Below are positions 1 through 6,013 of a stretch of DNA of 7,792 bases, one piece after another; the stretch's first letter is position 1, and each line of letters begins with the position of its first letter. The DNA lies in assembly GCA_934338765.1 (NCBI GenBank), contig CAKRHL010000094.1, positions 1 to 7,792 on the forward strand, written 5' to 3'. The notes below the pieces were generated by a model. That model worked only from the letters and a program-made list of their open reading frames with translations. It did no database searches and was not told the origin of the DNA. Origin of the DNA: an uncultured Lachnospiraceae bacterium. GTDB lineage: Bacteria > Bacillota > Clostridia > Lachnospirales > Lachnospiraceae. The position numbers and the translations under genes are program-made.

Positions 1-1278
1 CTCCAAAAGGATGATGATTCTGTTTCTACGATTGGAGATAAAGTTGTAGTAACCCGTGAAATCTCCGGGACAGACTGGGTTCTGGTATCCTATGTGCCAA
101 AGTCACTGATCACTTCTGAAGTGGACAATCTGCGGAATACTCTGATCGTGGTAGCAGTAATCTGTCTGTTGATCTTTGTATTGGTTAATACCCTGAGCGT
201 ATCTCTTACGGTGAAGCCATTGAAGGTACTCAGCCGGAAGATCAAGGCGATGTCTGATGGGGATTTTACGATCCGGATTGAGGCGAAAGGATCTGATGAG
301 ATTGCAGAGATCCAGCGCAGTGTGAAAGCATTTACAGAGAGTATGCGGGAAATGATCTGCGATATCAATAATGTGACGAATGATATTCAGAATCAGGCAG
401 ATAACAGCAGCGTGGTTTCTGTGAGTATGCAGGATGCATCCAATTCCCAGGCAACGTCAATGACGTCTCTCAGCGAGACGGTAGATCAGATTTCGGATTC
501 TATCAATGAAATTGCGGAAAGTGCTACGAATCTCAGCGGCGTTGTGGCAGACACCACCAGTGACAGTGAGAAGGTCAAGGAGCAGATAAATGCGACAGTG
601 GACATTTCACGCAAAGGCCGCAGCGATATGGAACAGGTACAGAATGCCATGGAGGAGATCAGGAGATCTATTACACAGCTTGTGGAAGCCATCAGCAAGG
701 TGGGAGAAGCTTCCAAAGAGATTACCGGTATTACCGGGCTGATCGCCAATATTTCCGAAGAGACTTCTCTGTTATCTCTCAATGCTTCCATTGAAGCGGC
801 AAGGGCCGGCGAAGCAGGCAGAGGCTTTTCCGTGGTTGCGACAGAGATCAGTAAGCTGGCACAAAACACGGCATCCTCTGTTGATGATATTGCCAAGCTG
901 ATCAATGAGGTAGATAATCTGGTGGACGCAGCAGTGAAACAGGCAGATGTCAGCGTGGAGAACATCAACGAGAGCGGTGGCCGGATCAAGGTGGCACAGG
1001 AGACCTTTGAAGAGATTTACACCTGTGTACAGGATGTGGACAATGGAATCAACAGTATGATCACCCAGATCCAGACTGTAAATAATGTAGCAATGGATGT
1101 TTCTGCGATTTCTGAGGAGCAGGCGGCCTCTACGGCGGTGATCAGTGAGACTTCCGAGGTGATGGTTGAGCAGGCGAACAAGCTGGCAGGTCAGAGTGAA
1201 CAGGTGGCAGGAAGTGCCAAGGTGTTGACACAGACATCAGAGAAGCTGGCAGAGCAGATGAGCCGTTTTCAGATATAG
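1..1278 (+). CDS. Methyl-accepting chemotaxis protein, C-terminal part (5' end outside window)
   Basis: Transmembrane chemoreceptor that passes ligand signals to the CheA/CheW kinase complex. The reading frame is open from base 1, so the gene starts upstream; 425 residues are visible. In order: the end of an extracellular sensor (about residues 1-45, with [14 protein letters not shown], typical of the membrane-proximal end of a Cache domain); a transmembrane helix (about 48-65); a HAMP domain (about 71-119, with a KPLKVLS start and a DEIAEI element); and a long cytoplasmic coiled coil. The conserved hairpin tip lies near bases 751-840, with [20 protein letters not shown]. The arms on either side of the tip are of similar length (close to 150 residues each), so the signalling domain looks intact. 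The C-terminus (MSRFQI) lacks a CheR/CheB-tethering pentapeptide. The stop overlaps the ribosome binding site of the next gene, which implies co-transcription. The ligand cannot be told from the visible part. Confidence 0.95.
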   Translation, partial: LQKDDDSVSTIGDKVVVTREISGTDWVLVSYVPKSLITSEVDNLRNTLIVVAVICLLIFVLVNTLSVSLTVKPLKVLSRKIKAMSDGDFTIRIEAKGSDEIAEIQRSVKAFTESMREMICDINNVTNDIQNQADNSSVVSVSMQDASNSQATSMTSLSETVDQISDSINEIAESATNLSGVVADTTSDSEKVKEQINATVDISRKGRSDMEQVQNAMEEIRRSITQLVEAISKVGEASKEITGITGLIANISEETSLLSLNASIEAARAGEAGRGFSVVATEISKLAQNTASSVDDIAKLINEVDNLVDAAVKQADVSVENINESGGRIKVAQETFEEIYTCVQDVDNGINSMITQIQTVNNVAMDVSAISEEQAASTAVISETSEVMVEQANKLAGQSEQVAGSAKVLTQTSEKLAEQMSRFQI

Positions 1279-1285
1279 GAGGTGA
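1277..1285 (+). promoter_or_regulatory. Ribosome binding site deciding the binding-protein start
   Basis: AGGAGGTGA overlaps the stop codon of the preceding receptor gene. It sits 8 bases (counted from GGAGG) before the GTG at 1291. An in-frame GTG at 1282 lies inside this site and cannot be its start, so translation should begin at 1291. Confidence 0.85.
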
Positions 1286-1290
1286 CAGTT

Positions 1291-2271
1291 GTGAAAAAGA
1301 AAGCATCATTAATCATATGTTTGTTGACATTGTGCTGTCTGCTGGCAGCAGGATGTTCCAAATCCTCCGGCAAAGGGAAATCCTCCGGTGGAAAGGTAAA
1401 TATTATGCTGACGGTTTCGGACGGTTCGGATACCTTCCGTGCAACTCTGGCGGATGCGGCAAAGAAGGCAGCCGGGGAGAATGGGGTAACGTTGGAGGTG
1501 AAGGATGCCAAGGGTTCTTCTGAAACCCAGATGAACCAGATCAAGGAGGCGAAGGATGCCGATGTGATCATCTGTGCTCTGTGTGATGCGGGAACAGCAC
1601 AGCAGATGGAGGCTCTTGCCGGGGACAAGCCGATCGTATTTATCAACAGTGCTCCGGAGGAAGAGTATCTTCAGAAAGACAAGTATGTTTACGTGGGATC
1701 GGATGAGGCAGTGGCAGGTAAGCTGCAGGCGAAATATGTGCTGGATCAGTATGCCTCCAAGGATACTCTGAATATTGCTATCTTCAAGGGTGAAAGCACC
1801 CATTCTGCAACGAAGGGACGTACTAAGGCGAACAAGGCTGCGCTGGAGGCATCCGGTAAAACCATCAATTATGTTTACGAGGATTATGCGGACTGGTCTA
1901 CGGACACCGCAGCCAAAATGTTCCATCAGTTCTTAAAGACCGGCCAGGATGTGGATGCGGTTATCTGTAATAACGATTCCATGGCGGTTGGTGTGGCACA
2001 GGCAGCTGAGCAGGAAAAGCTGGATCTGTCCAAGCTTCCGGTGCTGGGCGTAGATGCAACCGCAGACGGCCTTGATCTGATCGAAAAAGGGAAAATGGCA
2101 TGTACGATCTTCCAGCCGGCCAAGGGGCAGGGAGAGGCGGCTGTTCAGGCAGCGCAGAAGCTGGCAGCAGGGGATAGCATTACTTCTCTGAGTGGCGCAG
2201 AGAAGAACGGACTTTATGTATGGGTTCCGTTTGAGCAGGTGACATCGGAAAATATTGCGGACTATAAATAA
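1291..2271 (+). CDS. Sugar-binding lipoprotein, periplasmic-binding-protein family (RbsB/MglB-like)
   Basis: Extracellular solute-binding protein of 326 residues, anchored to the outer face of the membrane by a lipid. The N-terminus is a lipoprotein signal: MKKK, a hydrophobic stretch, then LLAAGC with the lipidated cysteine at residue 22, followed by a Ser/Lys/Gly-rich tether. The body has the two-lobe fold of sugar-binding class I proteins (Peripla_BP_4 type). Evidence is an N-terminal beta strand (NIMLTVSDGSDTF), the hinge-region motif AVICNNDSMAVGV with Asn228-Asp229, and PVLGVDATADGL with Asp255, a residue that usually contacts sugar in this family. The start at GTG 1291 rests on the upstream AGGAGGTGA. 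The gene follows a chemoreceptor by 12 bases and is followed by a probable terminator, with no ABC permease or ATPase. A chemosensory role, as for RbsB/MglB with Trg, is therefore as likely as transport. The ligand is probably a mono- or oligosaccharide (inference). Confidence 0.9.
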   Translation: MKKKASLIICLLTLCCLLAAGCSKSSGKGKSSGGKVNIMLTVSDGSDTFRATLADAAKKAAGENGVTLEVKDAKGSSETQMNQIKEAKDADVIICALCDAGTAQQMEALAGDKPIVFINSAPEEEYLQKDKYVYVGSDEAVAGKLQAKYVLDQYASKDTLNIAIFKGESTHSATKGRTKANKAALEASGKTINYVYEDYADWSTDTAAKMFHQFLKTGQDVDAVICNNDSMAVGVAQAAEQEKLDLSKLPVLGVDATADGLDLIEKGKMACTIFQPAKGQGEAAVQAAQKLAAGDSITSLSGAEKNGLYVWVPFEQVTSENIADYK

Positions 2272-2309
2272 AATAGAAAAATCGTATTTTATAATATAAT
2301 AATTGTATC

Positions 2310-2377
2310 AAAATAGAGGAAATTAGTGATTATTTTTGTAACATGTTGAATTTTTACTACATATTTCCTCTATTTTT
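2310..2377 (+). terminator. Large AT-rich inverted repeat, probable terminator of the receptor/binding-protein operon
   Basis: A perfect 14-base inverted repeat pairs 2310-2323 (AAAATAGAGGAAAT) with 2363-2376 (ATTTCCTCTATTTT). The stem can continue inward as TAGT (2324-2327) with ACTA (2356-2359) after a 3-base bulge. The right arm ends in a run of five T (2373-2377), as in an intrinsic terminator, and the A-run of the left arm would make it work in both directions. It lies 38 bases after the binding-protein stop and 26 bases before the next promoter. The inner loop is long and contains the 8-base palindrome AACATGTT (2340-2347), so a protein-binding site is an alternative. Confidence 0.6.
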
Positions 2378-2403
2378 AATGGTGAGAATTACTAATAAAT
2401 TGT

Positions 2404-2432
2404 TTGAAAGAATCGGAAGATTTGTGTATAAT
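2404..2432 (+). promoter_or_regulatory. Sigma-A promoter of the endoglucanase gene
   Basis: TTGAAA (2404-2409), a 17-base spacer and a perfect TATAAT (2427-2432) form a near-consensus housekeeping promoter. Transcription would start near 2439, giving a leader of about 73 bases before the GTG at 2512. The long reading frame is open back to a TTG at 2404, but that TTG is part of the -35 box, so the upstream extension cannot be translated from this promoter. Confidence 0.8.
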
Positions 2433-2441
2433 AATAAATAC

Positions 2442-2480
2442 GCATATCAATGCAAATGATTCTTTGGAAAGAGAGGATCA
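2442..2480 (+). other. Possible hairpins in the 5' leader of the endoglucanase mRNA
   Basis: GCAT (2442-2445) can pair with ATGC (2450-2453). TGATTCTTT (2457-2465) can pair with AGAGGATCA (2472-2480) around a 6-base loop, with two G-U pairs. The second hairpin ends 17 bases before the ribosome binding site. It could stabilise the 5' end of the mRNA. I recognise no known riboswitch, and the pairing may be chance. Confidence 0.25.
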
Positions 2481-2497
2481 GACAATAATCACTTTAA

Positions 2498-2504
2498 AAG
2501 GAGG
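2498..2504 (+). promoter_or_regulatory. Ribosome binding site deciding the endoglucanase start
   Basis: AAGGAGG stands 7 bases before GTG 2512. The protein from this GTG begins MRRKNLKGF and leads straight into a signal peptide, which supports this start over the in-frame TTG 108 bases upstream. Confidence 0.85.
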
Positions 2505-2511
2505 AAAAACA

Positions 2512-5500
2512 GTGAGAAGAAAAAATTTAAAAGGATTTCTTGCGGCATGCCTGAGTTTTTCTATGGTTGTGTCCAGCTTTAGTATCGGCGGACTTAATGC
2601 ACAGACAGCCAAGGCTGCGGACACGGATGTTCTTACCGAGGTCTTGACAGCAGATCAGATCAAACTGAGAGAGAATCTGCCGGAGAAGGCATCCAACATT
2701 ACAGAGGGTGAGAGTCGTGAGGTTACCATCAACGGCGAGACCATGACTATCAAGGACAATGGTACCATGCGTAAGGACAAGTCATCCAAGTGGCTTGCCG
2801 ACAATGAGATGGGAGCCGGTGTAAACCTTGGTAATACCATGGAGGCCGTAATCCCGGTTGCTAACAAGAAAAATGCAACACCAACCGACGGTGAGACAGC
2901 ATGGGGACAGCCGGTCACCACTAAGGAGTATATCGACTCTGTTCATTCCTATGGGATCAATACATTACGTATTCCGGTTGCATGGTCCAATGCAGATATC
3001 GACGATGGTACATATACTCTGAGAGATGAGTTCCTGGGACGTATCGAGCAGATCGTAAACTACGCATTAAACAATGGTATGTATGTTATCATCAATGACC
3101 ATTGGGACAATCAGTGGTGGGGACAGTTTGGTGCCTGCAAGATGGATGCCAATAACAAAAAGGTAACGGATCAGGAGACTCGTGATCAGGCATGGATCCG
3201 TTATGAGAAATACTGGACACAGATCGCAGAGAGATTCGAGGGATACTCTGATCATCTGATCTTTGAGGGTGCCAACGAGGAGCTGGGAGACCGCTTAAAT
3301 GATGCCATCTGTGTCAACGGAGATGCAAAGGGCTATGCTAAGCCTGACAACTCCGGAAAAGACATCAAGACAGTAACCGGTAACCTGACCACAAATGAGT
3401 GCTATGAGACAGCAAAAAAGATCAACCAGAAATTTGTAGATATCATTCGTAAGACAGGGGGTAACAATGCTTACAGACATCTTCTGATCCCTGGATATGA
3501 TACAAACTCTGAGAAGACTATTGATGACAGATTTGCAATGCCGAAAGATACAGAGGAGAATGGTACAAGCAAGCTGTTTATTTCTATTCACTATTATACA
3601 CCATGGGATTTCTGTGGTGATGGTGGTACAGGTAAGTACACAGTAGCAGATCAGAAGGCAACAGCAAAGTATTTTGCAGCTATGAAGGAGAAATTCACAG
3701 ATAAGGGATATGGTATCATTATCGGTGAGTGCGGTATCTGTAATCCATCCGGCGTTGAGTCCAGCGTAACACAGTGGCTCAATGATACATTTACAGAGGC
3801 ACAGAAGATCAGTGCGGTTCCTGTTCTCTGGGAGACAGGTCAGTACTTTGACAGAGAGGCTGCAACCATGATCTACAACGATATCGCCGTATTCTACAAC
3901 ACCATCAACGGTGCTGGTGGCGATACAAGCATGACAAAGATCTCCGGTGGTGTACCTTCTGATAACAATGATGTATCCTTTGGAAAATATATTGACAAGA
4001 AGCTCTGGCAGACAGAGGGACTTCATGCATATATTACATATCAGATGCCGACATGGGATTATCGTAATGCTTACAAGCCACTGAGAAGTCTTGGTAAGGA
4101 TGAGAATACATACCAGTATATCAAGGCCGGCGGCAATGAAGTAACAAAAGACAACACAAAGGTAACAGATGTACTGATCGACAAGGACGGCGAGTATACC
4201 GTTGCTATTGATGGTGTTGATCTGAGCGCTGCAAATTACTACAACATGATCGGTGTGGCTACAGATATTGATTACGACCTTTATAAGGACTCAGGCGTTA
4301 AGATGACTAACGTTACCATGAAGGTTGACGGCAAGTCTGTAACAGAGCAGCCGTTTGATCTGACCACAAAGGTAGACAATAAGTACTACACATTTATGGC
4401 AGTAAATAAGTATGCAAAAGATACCGACGAGCCATTCCCACTGAATGAGCTGAATGCCGATGAGCAGCTTCCGGTACCTTCTCAGAGTGTTGAGATCACA
4501 TTTACCATCAGTGGTCTGGATAAGGTTCTCAGTGATATCGATAACGGTACTTATGTGGATCCTGAGACCAACAGAGCATTAAATGTTGCTCCGGAGATCA
4601 AATATGGTGCATATATTGACAAGAGTATCTGGGAGAAGGCCGGGGCTCATGCATATCTGATGTATCAGACAGCTTCATGGGATTACCGTGATGCATTTAA
4701 GCCAAAGAAGGATCTGGCAAGCGATGCTTATGCCTTTGAGTATATCAAGGCCGGCGGCGTAGAAGTATCAGAGGATACAAAGGTTCAGGATGTATATCTG
4801 GACAAGGATGGTGATTATACCGTATCTATCGACGGCATTGATCTTTCCGGTGCCAACATATTTAATATGCTTGGAGTTTCCACTGATATTGCTTGGAAGA
4901 CATATCCTGATATCACAGTAACCGCAAAGTCTATCAAGATTGACGGAAAAGAAGTATTGGCCAATGCAGTGCTTCCTCCAAAGACAGAGGAAGGAAAGAA
5001 TGATTATTATACATTCATGGCAATTGATAAGTGGGCAGATCCGGGATCTCATCCATTAGATCAGGCTTCAGAGGATGAGACACTTGCACTTCCGACTCAG
5101 AGCGTTGAGATCACATTTACGATCACAGGTCTGAGTAAGGCGCTCAGTGATATTGCTGACGAGACATATGTCAATCCACAGACAGGCAGACAGCTGAACG
5201 GTAAGAAAGCAGGAAGCGGCAATGATACGAAGCCTGCTGATCCGACACCAAGTGCTTCTGCAACAGCTGCTCCAACCAAGCCGGCAACACCGGGTGGAAT
5301 TACAACACCTGCTGCTATCAAGAAGATCGGTCTCAAGGTAAACAAGACCTTTACCGCAGGTAACTACAAGTATAAGGTGACCAAGAGAGCAACAACTGCA
5401 AGCCAGGGAGCTGTTAAGGTAGTTGGTTTAACTAAGAAGGGTGCAAAGGCTAAGAAGATTTCTGTAGTAGCATCTGTAAAGAATAAGAAGATCGGCTATA

Positions 5501-5766
5501 AGGTAACAGCGATCGGAGCAAAGGCATTTAAGGGCTCCAAGGCAACATCCGTTACACTGAGCAAGAACATTAAGACAATACCATCCGGAGCATTTACAAA
5601 TTGTAAGAAGCTCAAGACCTTAACATTGAAGGCTAAACTCAAGAAAGTATCAAAGGGTGCTTTCAAGGGATGCAAGAAGAAGATTAAGGTAAAAGGTGGT
5701 TCTGCTAAGGTTCGCAAAGCAAATGTTAAGCTTTTGAAGAAGAGCGGATACAAGAAATTTAAATAA
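2512..5766 (+). CDS. Secreted multi-domain GH5 endoglucanase with tandem accessory modules and lysine-rich LRR tail
   Basis: Extracellular glycoside hydrolase family 5 enzyme of 1084 residues, expected to cut internal beta-1,4 bonds of cellulose-like, mixed-linkage or xyloglucan chains. It has a signal peptide (1-35, with MRRKNLK, a hydrophobic core, and likely cleavage at AKA-AD). The GH5 barrel spans about 97-475. Family landmarks are GVNLGNTMEA (103-112), ETAWGQPVT, Arg153 in LRIPVAW, His197 in NDHWDNQWW, the acid/base Glu256 in FEGANEELG, His360 and Tyr362 in HYYTPWDF, the nucleophile Glu406 in IIGECGI, and Trp440. The catalytic set is complete. Two homologous modules (490-691 and 698-896), a Pro/Thr/Ala linker (about 904-935) and a BspA-like LRR tail (936-1084) follow. 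The domain start resembles subfamily GH5_4, but NEE instead of NEP and the DHWD segment leave the subfamily open. It has its own promoter. Glu is almost always GAG here, unlike the flanking genes, which may reflect high expression. Confidence 0.93.
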   Translation: MRRKNLKGFLAACLSFSMVVSSFSIGGLNAQTAKAADTDVLTEVLTADQIKLRENLPEKASNITEGESREVTINGETMTIKDNGTMRKDKSSKWLADNEMGAGVNLGNTMEAVIPVANKKNATPTDGETAWGQPVTTKEYIDSVHSYGINTLRIPVAWSNADIDDGTYTLRDEFLGRIEQIVNYALNNGMYVIINDHWDNQWWGQFGACKMDANNKKVTDQETRDQAWIRYEKYWTQIAERFEGYSDHLIFEGANEELGDRLNDAICVNGDAKGYAKPDNSGKDIKTVTGNLTTNECYETAKKINQKFVDIIRKTGGNNAYRHLLIPGYDTNSEKTIDDRFAMPKDTEENGTSKLFISIHYYTPWDFCGDGGTGKYTVADQKATAKYFAAMKEKFTDKGYGIIIGECGICNPSGVESSVTQWLNDTFTEAQKISAVPVLWETGQYFDREAATMIYNDIAVFYNTINGAGGDTSMTKISGGVPSDNNDVSFGKYIDKKLWQTEGLHAYITYQMPTWDYRNAYKPLRSLGKDENTYQYIKAGGNEVTKDNTKVTDVLIDKDGEYTVAIDGVDLSAANYYNMIGVATDIDYDLYKDSGVKMTNVTMKVDGKSVTEQPFDLTTKVDNKYYTFMAVNKYAKDTDEPFPLNELNADEQLPVPSQSVEITFTISGLDKVLSDIDNGTYVDPETNRALNVAPEIKYGAYIDKSIWEKAGAHAYLMYQTASWDYRDAFKPKKDLASDAYAFEYIKAGGVEVSEDTKVQDVYLDKDGDYTVSIDGIDLSGANIFNMLGVSTDIAWKTYPDITVTAKSIKIDGKEVLANAVLPPKTEEGKNDYYTFMAIDKWADPGSHPLDQASEDETLALPTQSVEITFTITGLSKALSDIADETYVNPQTGRQLNGKKAGSGNDTKPADPTPSASATAAPTKPATPGGITTPAAIKKIGLKVNKTFTAGNYKYKVTKRATTASQGAVKVVGLTKKGAKAKKISVVASVKNKKIGYKVTAIGAKAFKGSKATSVTLSKNIKTIPSGAFTNCKKLKTLTLKAKLKKVSKGAFKGCKKKIKVKGGSAKVRKANVKLLKKSGYKKFK
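3979..4584 (+). repeat. Tandem module copy 1 in the endoglucanase (residues 490-691)
   Basis: First of two homologous modules of about 200 residues behind the GH5 domain. Shared signatures with copy 2, in order: YIDK..W, HAY..YQ...WDYR.A, YIKAGG.EV, DKDG.YTV.IDG.DLS, NM.GV.TDI, YYTFMA, SVEITFTI.GL.K.LSDI. The aromatic-rich HAY/WDYR segment and the strand-like pattern suggest a beta-sandwich that binds carbohydrate (inference). I cannot assign it to a named CBM family. Confidence 0.85.
4603..5199 (+). repeat. Tandem module copy 2 in the endoglucanase (residues 698-896)
   Basis: Second copy, offset by 205-208 residues, identical at roughly half of aligned positions by eye. Some DNA is still identical: TATATCAAGGCCGGCGGC occurs at 4117-4134 and again at 4741-4758. 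Aromatic positions are partly conserved (Trp515/Trp723, Tyr517/Tyr725) and partly swapped (Tyr521/Phe729). The middle segment after TDI differs most, so the two copies may bind differently. Confidence 0.85.
5317..5763 (+). other. Lysine-rich BspA-like LRR tail of the endoglucanase (residues 936-1084)
   Basis: The last 149 residues hold 44 lysines and 2 arginines but no Asp or Glu; the last acidic residue of the protein is Asp910. Within it lie about three LRR_5/BspA-type repeats: VTAIGAKAFKGSKATSVTLS (998-1017), IKTIPSGAFTNCKKLKTLTL (1020-1039) and LKKVSKGAFKGCKKKIKVKG (1043-1062). Such tails occur on secreted proteins of Lachnospiraceae-type bacteria. Holding the enzyme on the anionic cell wall by charge is the likely role (inference). 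No LPXTG sorting motif or SLH repeat is present. Confidence 0.8.
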
Positions 5767-5787
5767 TGACACGATAAAAGTGTAAAT

Positions 5788-5830
5788 CCTAAGGGAGCCA
5801 TCACATGTATGTATGATGGCTCCCTTTAGG
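5788..5830 (+). terminator. Stable hairpin after the endoglucanase gene, probable terminator
   Basis: CCTAAGGGAGCCATCA (5788-5803) pairs with TGATGGCTCCCTTTAGG (5814-5830) as 13 contiguous pairs, one bulged T and three more pairs around a 10-base loop. It lies 21 bases after the stop codon and is by far the strongest stem in the intergenic region. There is no T-run after it (GTATAGGG follows), so it may be an imperfect terminator or mainly a 3'-end stabiliser. Confidence 0.6.
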
Positions 5831-5891
5831 GTATAGGGAAATACTTGTAACGTAGAGTAGATCAAGGGTAATAAGATGAAAAAAGTATAAT

Positions 5892-5920
5892 TTGCGTTCA
5901 TGGTAGCGGAGTGATATACT
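5892..5920 (+). promoter_or_regulatory. Probable extended -10 promoter of the second chemoreceptor gene
   Basis: TTGCGT (5892-5897), a 17-base spacer and TATACT (5915-5920), preceded by TG at 5912-5913, give a TGNTATACT extended -10. The poor -35 (three of six matches) is offset by this element. Transcription would begin near 5927, giving a leader of about 87 bases. A bare TATAAT at 5886-5891 is an alternative -10 without a good -35. I see no convincing sigma-D (motility) promoter. Confidence 0.5.
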
Positions 5921-5953
5921 ATAGATGATAGTTACTTGTTTATGTTATACGAT

Positions 5954-5978
5954 CTGCCAGACGAGGGAGAGTCTGCAG
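5954..5978 (+). other. Possible leader hairpin before the second chemoreceptor gene
   Basis: CTGCCAGAC (5954-5962) pairs with GTCTGCAG (5971-5978) as eight pairs with one bulged C, around the purine loop GAGGGAGA. The loop resembles a ribosome binding site held in a hairpin, but the real AGGAGG (6002-6007) is downstream and free. A tandem TGACAG (5981-5992) follows. It does not match the c-di-GMP riboswitch core that precedes some clostridial receptor genes. Confidence 0.25.
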
Positions 5979-6013
5979 TTTGACAGTGACAGAGAAATCA
6001 CAGGAGGGTGTGT

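Noticed and set aside
486..989. Minus-strand open frame of 167 codons opposite the first receptor
   Set aside because: Ser/Leu/Ala-rich translation is typical of the antisense of an MCP coiled coil; no start signals seen.
2451..2465. Possible cre (CcpA) site in the endoglucanase leader (TGCAAATGATTCTTT)
   Set aside because: Lacks the central CG and the right half-site; too many mismatches.
3295..4026. Long antisense open frame (243 codons) on the minus strand within the endoglucanase gene
   Set aside because: It lies wholly opposite the GH5 catalytic domain, whose frame is clearly real. Its translation is Cys/Ile-rich and without recognisable domain pattern, so it is explained by the codon bias of the sense gene.
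3979..5199. Recent mobile or assembly-made duplication as the source of the tandem module
   Set aside because: The copies are only about half identical in protein, so this is an old intragenic duplication rather than an assembly artefact or recent insertion.
5927..6013. c-di-GMP riboswitch before the second chemoreceptor gene
   Set aside because: Such riboswitches precede some clostridial receptor genes, but the conserved core bases are absent and the leader is too short for the full fold.
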